Shown: piece after piece, positions 58,830 through 64,000 of the stretch
Layout: every line of letters starts with the position of its first letter
Position numbering within the stretch: position 1 is the first letter of the stretch
From: Ephydatia muelleri
Lineage: Eukaryota; Porifera; Demospongiae; Spongillida; Spongillidae
NCBI GenBank assembly: GCA_013339895.1
Contig: JABACO010000014.1
Span: forward strand, 2,909,125 to 2,973,124
Direction: 5' to 3'
Length of the DNA: 64,000 nt
Made by a program: the position numbers and the translations under genes
The notes under the pieces: model-generated
Databases searched by the model: none
What the model was told of the DNA's origin: nothing
Seen by the model: the letters and a program-made list of their open reading frames with translations, nothing else

Positions 58830-59900
58830 TTATGACTACTATTAAGGAGCTTACTACACACAAAGAGCAGTTGGAAGCCTTACACCTAGAACAGTCAAGT
58901 TTGAACGATTTGTTCAACTACTCTGCCATGATTGTACAAGAGTGTAGTCCTCTTCTCTCCAGTCTGATAGAGGAAAATGATAGACGCAGCATGAAAATAT
59001 CTGACTTGATAAGTGGTGGTATACAGTACAGTATCTGGTGGGGGGAGGGAGTAGTCATGTTGTGAAAGTTACATGACTTGCCTTAGACCCCATTAGGAGA
59101 ACTTGCCAGATCCCCCTCTCCTACACAACAATGTACCTGCACCTACTTTTAAACCTCCTTATTCTCAAACCTGGTGAAGGGTCTGATCGGCACATACCTA
59201 TTGCATGTAGGAACTAAGGATTTCTGATGTGAATCCGAAGCTGTAAAAGGGTTTGCAGTGCCTGAGGGACCCTTTGTGAAGGGAGTGGAAACAGCTCTCC
59301 AGTCTCTAAATGCACAACGCCAACAATATCACGGTGGAGCATTCATTGGCAACCAAGTAAACAAGTTATTGCAGGTAAAAAGAAACAAATGTAAAACAGC
59401 TTAATTGTCCTTCTCTTTCAGGCTCAACGTACACACATGCACACTGTGCACATCTCTCATTGACACTGCACAGAAGCACTCACCACAATTGGTTGAGGAA
59501 GCAACTGCTTTGTGAGAAATACAAGAGTACCTTTTCATTGTTTTCTCAGTGTCACAACTTATGCAATAAGAATTGTGTAACTGAACAGGAAAAGAGTGCA
59601 CTTGGTATGTTCAGAACATGCATTGCCAATGCTAACACAAGATGGTTTTTGTTACAGCAGATTCCATACGAGAATTCTTGACCATGTTTTTCAGGACAGT
59701 TAAAATGCATATCTTAAGCGCATCAGTGAGCGGATGAGTACATACAATCCTGGATTTGGGTTAATGGGAGAACAAGTCACTGAAACAATACATGCCTACT
59801 TCAACAAACTGTACAGGACTTATGGCAGTATCGTGAACAAAGTGCAGAGGCTGCAGTGCATTGATCATGCAAGAACACTGTGCCCCTGACTAAAGTCTGT
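58830..59900 (+). pseudogene. Transposon-associated gene, 3' part, disrupted
   Basis: In order: KELTTHKEQLEALHLEQSS near 58840, a QQYHGGAFIGNQV-like segment near 59320, and STYNPGFGLMGEQVTETIHA followed by YFNKLYRTYGS near 59735. The GEQ..E.IHA..NK motif is typical of the RNase H-fold end of a large uncharacterised transposon-associated family of cnidarians and sponges. Multiple frame changes and short introns or stops mark decay. It may belong with the fragment at 50176-50644. Confidence 0.5.
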
Positions 59901-60189
59901 AAGGCCGTAAAAACAAGCAGAAAAAGAAAACATAAAGAACAAAGCTTATACTAAAGTGTACTCCTGGCTTTTATTTCATACATGCATAAACAAGTGACAG
60001 TACTTAATACGTTGTGAGCGGGCTACCACTTCGCTACGTAAAAAATCGAAGTGTTGGTACGACGCAAAGAAAATTGTCCCAGAACACCAAATACAACCAT
60101 CTCTTCATTACATATTTTTTCAGTTGGCCTCGCGGATTTCTGAAAAACGTAGTGACTCGGACAACACAAAATAAAGTGCATTTAGTCTC

Positions 60190-60380
60190 AGCCTTCTCTT
60201 ATCGCGCATGTAACACAGGGGAAAGAATGAGTCAAATTGAGTTTTGATTTTATAAAGGATTTTAAAATCCTCTGTAAAATCATTGTGTGATTGAACATAA
60301 AAATCAGACACGTGTAATTTTTACTGTTCAATAACATAATGATTCCAAAATGATTCTACGCGTTTTTTTCCTGTGTAAAT
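60190..60380. repeat. Dispersed repeat, inverted copy of 28.2 kb
   Basis: The GTAAAATCATTGTGTGATTG and GATTCTACGCGTTTT segments match the inverse of 28235-28400. Likely the same MITE family. Confidence 0.6.
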
Positions 60381-61466
60381 CCAACAAAGATAACATTTAT
60401 ACCAATTTAGTCCTCGAAGGACACCTAACCGAAGTATCCACTCCCTTGAGCTACGGATAAAAAGGATAAGCCACATTCCAATGCCACGCGGTAAGTTCCC
60501 TGTCCCCATGCAGGGGGTGAGGACGAGGCCTAATGTCCATCTCACCCATATACTAGTCCTGATTTTTAATAATATTCTTCGATTTAGTACAATGAAAAGG
60601 TTGCATACATGAATACGAGACCAGTGGATTTCAAGTAAATCCTACATGATGACGCACACCAATGCTAATGAAAGAGCTACAGCTATTTTGAATTGGTTGC
60701 ATCATTCATGTGAGATGGCCACGCAAAGTAACGAGTATTAACCTCAGGTATTCGTCTCAGAGAGCACCAGAGCCAATAACACAAAAAGTAAAGAACTGCA
60801 AAGAACTGAAATCATTTGCAATCCATTTTGGTGGATTGACTTGAAGCCGATGTCATGTTTTCCTGGCTCAATGTGTTTCTCCTCATGATTATAGGAACAA
60901 TGTGCTTTACCATCTCGCCATTTCAGTACCCTTTCTTTTGCTTGTGGTCCACATACAGTCACATGAGCAGTCTATGTCCCTGCTGCTAGTGGTCAAACTA
61001 TCCTTAACTTGTACGTAGTAAACATGTTTGTCTTCAAACTTCATCAGTCAAAATTTACCTACCAGAAACCTACATGCCACGTATAATTGCAAAATAAAAC
61101 TATATGTGCACCTCAGAACATGAATCATGTCATTACTGCTGCCTTTCAGGAGCCACATTAATTAGAACTGAAACTAATCTCATAACAAATTGGTATGGCA
61201 TATTAGTTAATACCAAGCAAACATAGTAGGTGTGTAGCAAGAAAAGTTCTAAACTTGATATTTCGTATGACAGCTACCTTCCCACCTCGACTCCACTTCT
61301 CTCTATAAGTACCTTGCACCCACCCGACTCCACTCCCACGACACTTCTCTCATCTACATTCGTGCTCTTCCCGCCACCTCTCTCCCCACCTCCTCCAGCT
61401 TACAACATAAACACAATAAGTCACATATAAATTCATTGGACCATAAAAGGGACATTACTACTTTAT
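60381..61466. other. 3' flank of CARD-DD gene; one possible small frame
   Basis: A 72-residue - strand frame at 60744-60962 ends in a hydrophobic stretch (MISVLCSSLLFVLLALVLS), but no splice site or homology supports it. Otherwise nothing recognised. Confidence 0.3.
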
Positions 61467-61753
61467 CTACATCCTCTCTAATTCTTGTGCGAGACGGGTC
61501 TCTCCGACATAGCCCTGCTTCAACACATAGATGAGCGTGCTCCAATTGTACGGTGATGTAACCTTCTCCTGCCATATTGTAAACACTTTCTCCAAGGCCT
61601 GCTGTGTGGAATTGGGTTGGTGTCCCGTGCTGGACTGGATGGCGTCCAGGTCCATCGAGGAAATGCCCAGACCGATTCCGATCATCCTCCATTTGGAGGT
61701 CACCTTGACCTTGTCCAGCAACTCGTGAATGGATGGTCCATTGGTACCTGCTC
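61467..61753 (-). other. Death-domain exon
   Basis: 287 nt, phase 1 in, with acceptor CGTACCTCAG. It encodes about 94 residues; the conserved Trp at helix 1, the hydrophobic pattern, the second Trp (IWQ) and the third (NWSTLI) match death-domain spacing. Terminal exon. Confidence 0.8.
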
Positions 61754-63910
61754 CTGAGGTACGGAGAATCGTGAATACGTAATGTGGTACCAATGACACA
61801 GCTAGCACAGCGAGACCAGAATAGATCATTGTAATACTTAGAAAGGTCCTGAAACCAACCCAAAGATCAACAGAGTGCACACCCCACATGGATGGGAACA
61901 CAAACAGGCTGGGACACCACAACACTGAAAGTAGGTGCCACACTATATTGCCATGACACCATAACACCATAATACGAATGCCATGACATCATATTGCCAT
62001 GACACTATATTGCCATGACACCATAACACCATAATACGAATGCCATGACATCATATTGCCATGACACTATATTGCCATGACACCATAACACCATAATACG
62101 AATGCCATGACATCATATTGCCATGACACTATATTGCCATGACACCATAACACCATAATACGAATGCCATGACATCATATTGCCATGACATCATATTGCC
62201 ATGACCCCATAACACCATAATACGAATGCCATGACATCATATTGCCATGACACAATGATGCCATGGCACCATAACACCATAATACGAATGCCATGACATC
62301 ATATTGCCATGACACCATATTGCCATGACACCATAACACCATAATACGAATGCCATGACATCATATTGCCATGACACAATGATGCCATGGCACCATAACA
62401 CCAATATACAACACCATAGCTGACACCATAACACCAATATCATGACAACATAACACCATAACGCTGTGATATCAGAGGTCCTATACGTTAAGATTCAGCA
62501 CCTCGGTCTTGGGATCAAGGATTGTCTTTTTAATGGCTACCCAGATTAATGTACCCAAAGCCATATTCCCTTTCTGATTGACATCTAATCCCCCTCCAAC
62601 TTACTCTCCTCCTCTTCCCACCCCCTCCTCCCACCTCCTTATCCTCTCTCTCCTCCTCCCTCCCCTCCTCCCCCTCCTTCCCACCTCCCCCCCACACCAA
62701 ATGAACAAAAATGGAGGTACTAATAAAGCATTCCAGTACTATTATGACATTTCAAGCTGTCATGCAATGTCAGAAAACAAGTTCATATGTTTAACCAATG
62801 CACATCGGTTTTCCATCTAGATAATGCATACCTTTAACTGCTGGTGTAGAGGAAGCCTTTGAACCTGAAATCCAACAGTAATTATTTCAACAATTTATTA
62901 AAAATGGATGCTGCAGCAAAACAAGTTCAACAGTAAATACAAATTACTGCACATGGATTTCTAACCCAACTTTTTCTACTGCATTAAACAGCAAAATGAA
63001 ATACAGTTAATATGTTTGCATTGCTCTAATCAATGCCCACCTGTTTCGTCTATATAATGCATACCTAGATTGTAGAGGAGAGCTTTGCTTCTGAAATTCA
63101 ACCATAATTTTAATTTGCAATGATAATTGCCAAAACAGAAACAGGTGCAATGATTCACTAAATAATGATGTTGAACATACAAGCAGTGTAACGAGGCTGA
63201 TTATGAGCTCCCCTCCTTTTCACTAATGGACAGCCACATGCCACCATCTTGAGGACTTGAATGGGTGAACTTTCTTAACGCATAGAAACTTGAGAGAAAT
63301 TGCCATACCCTTTCAACCAAAACCAGTTTATTAGATTTGGAGTTCCTAATTTCACTAATTTTGTTAGCATGATGCAAACCCATTCAACCTCGTGTGTAAA
63401 CTGCACACTCTGTGTAGCACAGAGGCATCGGAATGTGTTCAGGTAATTCCTTGTCAAAAAATTATAACAATCACAATAATGAATATAATTCATGACAACT
63501 CTTCCACGGGCCCTATTTTGAGTCGGTTCCGGTGCCTCTATTAATACGCCGGCTAGTGCACTAATTAGAGTGCCTACCATCAAATACAGGCCAGATACTC
63601 TTCAGAGAGGGATCTCTTAAGACAGCGCTCTTGAATTGTTGGAAGGCTCCAGGGTTTACTCCCACCTGCTGCTCAACACCGGCCAGCAAAACTCTATTCT
63701 TATTCTTAACCCCTTGTGCCAAACACACATCCTCGTTGACTTTCCTCGCAATGACACCTCCAGAGTAAAGGAAATCAGCCAAGGACTCAGGATCCTGTAT
63801 AGCTTCGACCAGCTTTGAATAGTTGGTTCGCAGCAGCTCAGACGGAGTCAAGCCACAGGAGACTGGCTGTGGCTGGGGATTAGGGAGCCTTTCAGCCTCA
63901 TTGGAAGACC
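61467..63910 (-). CDS. CARD plus death-domain adaptor (RAIDD/CRADD-like), 3' part
   Basis: Three exons agree in phase: 63910-63578 (CARD-like), 62864-62832 (33-nt linker) and 61753-61467 (death domain and stop), joined in phase 1. The first begins after a TTTCCAG acceptor, so an upstream exon lies beyond the window. The CARD-like part reads ELLRTNYSKLVEAIQDPESL, LYSGGVIARKV and NPGAFQQFKSAVLRDPSL. The death domain has SKWRMIGIGLGISSMDLDAI, FTIWQEKV and YNWSTLIYVL, ending LAQELERM. CARD followed by DD is the layout of RAIDD, which links death-domain platforms to caspases; by analogy this is an adaptor for cell-death or immune signalling. A 62-bp minisatellite sits in the last intron. Alternatives: an additional N-terminal domain beyond the edge, or an isoform with a membrane segment (61753-61850 is hydrophobic in frame). 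Confidence 0.7.
61955..62436. repeat. 62-bp minisatellite, about 7-8 copies
   Basis: AATACGAATGCCATGACATC recurs at 61971, 62033, 62095, 62157, 62219, 62281 and 62343, exactly 62 bp apart. Each unit is built of shorter CCATGACA/CATATTG parts. Lies in the intron before the death-domain exon. Confidence 0.95.
63065..63090 (-). other. 26-nt candidate poison microexon
   Basis: Bounded by GAATTTCAG and GTATGC, and similar to the 33-nt linker exon at 62864-62832 (shared CAAAG and CCTCTACA). If spliced after the CARD exon in phase 1, it ends exactly in TAG. Inclusion would truncate the protein before the death domain. Confidence 0.4.
63578..63910 (-). other. CARD-like exon
   Basis: 333 nt with acceptor TTTCCAG and donor GTAGGC. 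After a Pro-rich leader it encodes ~80 residues predicted all-helical, with the CARD hallmark leucines, LADFLYSGGVI, and a VNPGAFQQF turn. CARD is preferred to DED because of the LL..NY..L start and G(V/I)I pattern; the distinction is not certain by eye. Confidence 0.7.
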
Positions 63911-64000
63911 CTGGAAAGAAGTGAAGGTTAAGGTCATGTTAAAGCCATATTACCACTTAACACTAGCTTCTTGTGTGATGAATGAGTTAGTGATGGAGGT

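Noticed and set aside
60744..60962. 72-residue frame with hydrophobic C-terminus
   Set aside because: No splice site, homology or paralogue; possible but unsupported.
61753..61850. Membrane segment directly before the death domain as part of the main isoform
   Set aside because: The acceptor at 61754 in phase 1 matches the CARD and linker exons exactly; the hydrophobic stretch is more simply intronic, kept only as an alternative.
61955..62436. CRISPR-like array of regularly spaced units
   Set aside because: Whole units repeat with no unique spacers, in a eukaryotic intron: a minisatellite.
62487..62573. 87-nt exon-like segment (acceptor GTCAATCAG, donor GTATAG) in the CARD-DD intron
   Set aside because: In phase 1, as required by the neighbouring exons, it meets a stop; it is open only in phase 0.

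Overview
The window is eukaryotic and almost certainly from an early-branching animal, most plausibly a sponge. The evidence is split genes with short GT-AG introns, an AT-rich background, animal signalling domains (UBAN-type ubiquitin binder, CARD, death domain, TRPA-type channel) and a dense mix of hAT, Merlin, piggyBac-like, P-like, Gypsy and endonuclease-type retroelements, many nested and decayed. The sponge assignment is inference. All exon models are hand-built from splice signals, reading phase and paralogue comparison.

Layout. 1-1950: no gene recognised, but a strong hairpin and a small MITE. 1957-4073 (+): last exon of a secreted or surface protein with about 37 copies of an 8-residue repeat and a GPI-type tail. 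4712-11454 (-): a seven-exon kinase-coiled coil-UBAN gene, with a fold-back element in one intron. 12.1-20.3 kb: transposon graveyard (hAT, Merlin, piggyBac-like, P-like). 21161-22841 (+): a nuclease-like plus kinase-like gene, frameshifted. 23.7-24.6 kb: decayed Ulp1-PHD gene. 25.45-27.47 kb: piggyBac-like element. 27835-31206 (+): 3' part of a TRPA-like channel gene, followed by a hAT element with a 5-bp target duplication. 33.4-35.8 kb: Gypsy remnant and tandem repeats. 37671-41539 (-): decayed paralogue of the kinase-UBAN gene. 42190-47363 (-): full-length Gypsy element. 47.4-60 kb: nested transposons (hAT derivative, Merlin, RT element, terminal-repeat pairs), with one GC-rich orphan exon between CA arrays. 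61467-63910 (-): CARD plus death-domain gene, entering from beyond the right edge.

The main biological point is that the window holds two kinds of innate-immune or cell-death signalling gene. One is a protein kinase covalently joined to a NEMO/optineurin/ABIN-type ubiquitin-chain reader; the other is a RAIDD-like CARD-DD protein. The kinase-UBAN gene combines in one polypeptide what vertebrates divide between RIP-type kinases and NEMO-type adaptors. It exists here as one intact copy and one copy disrupted in both the kinase and coiled-coil exons.
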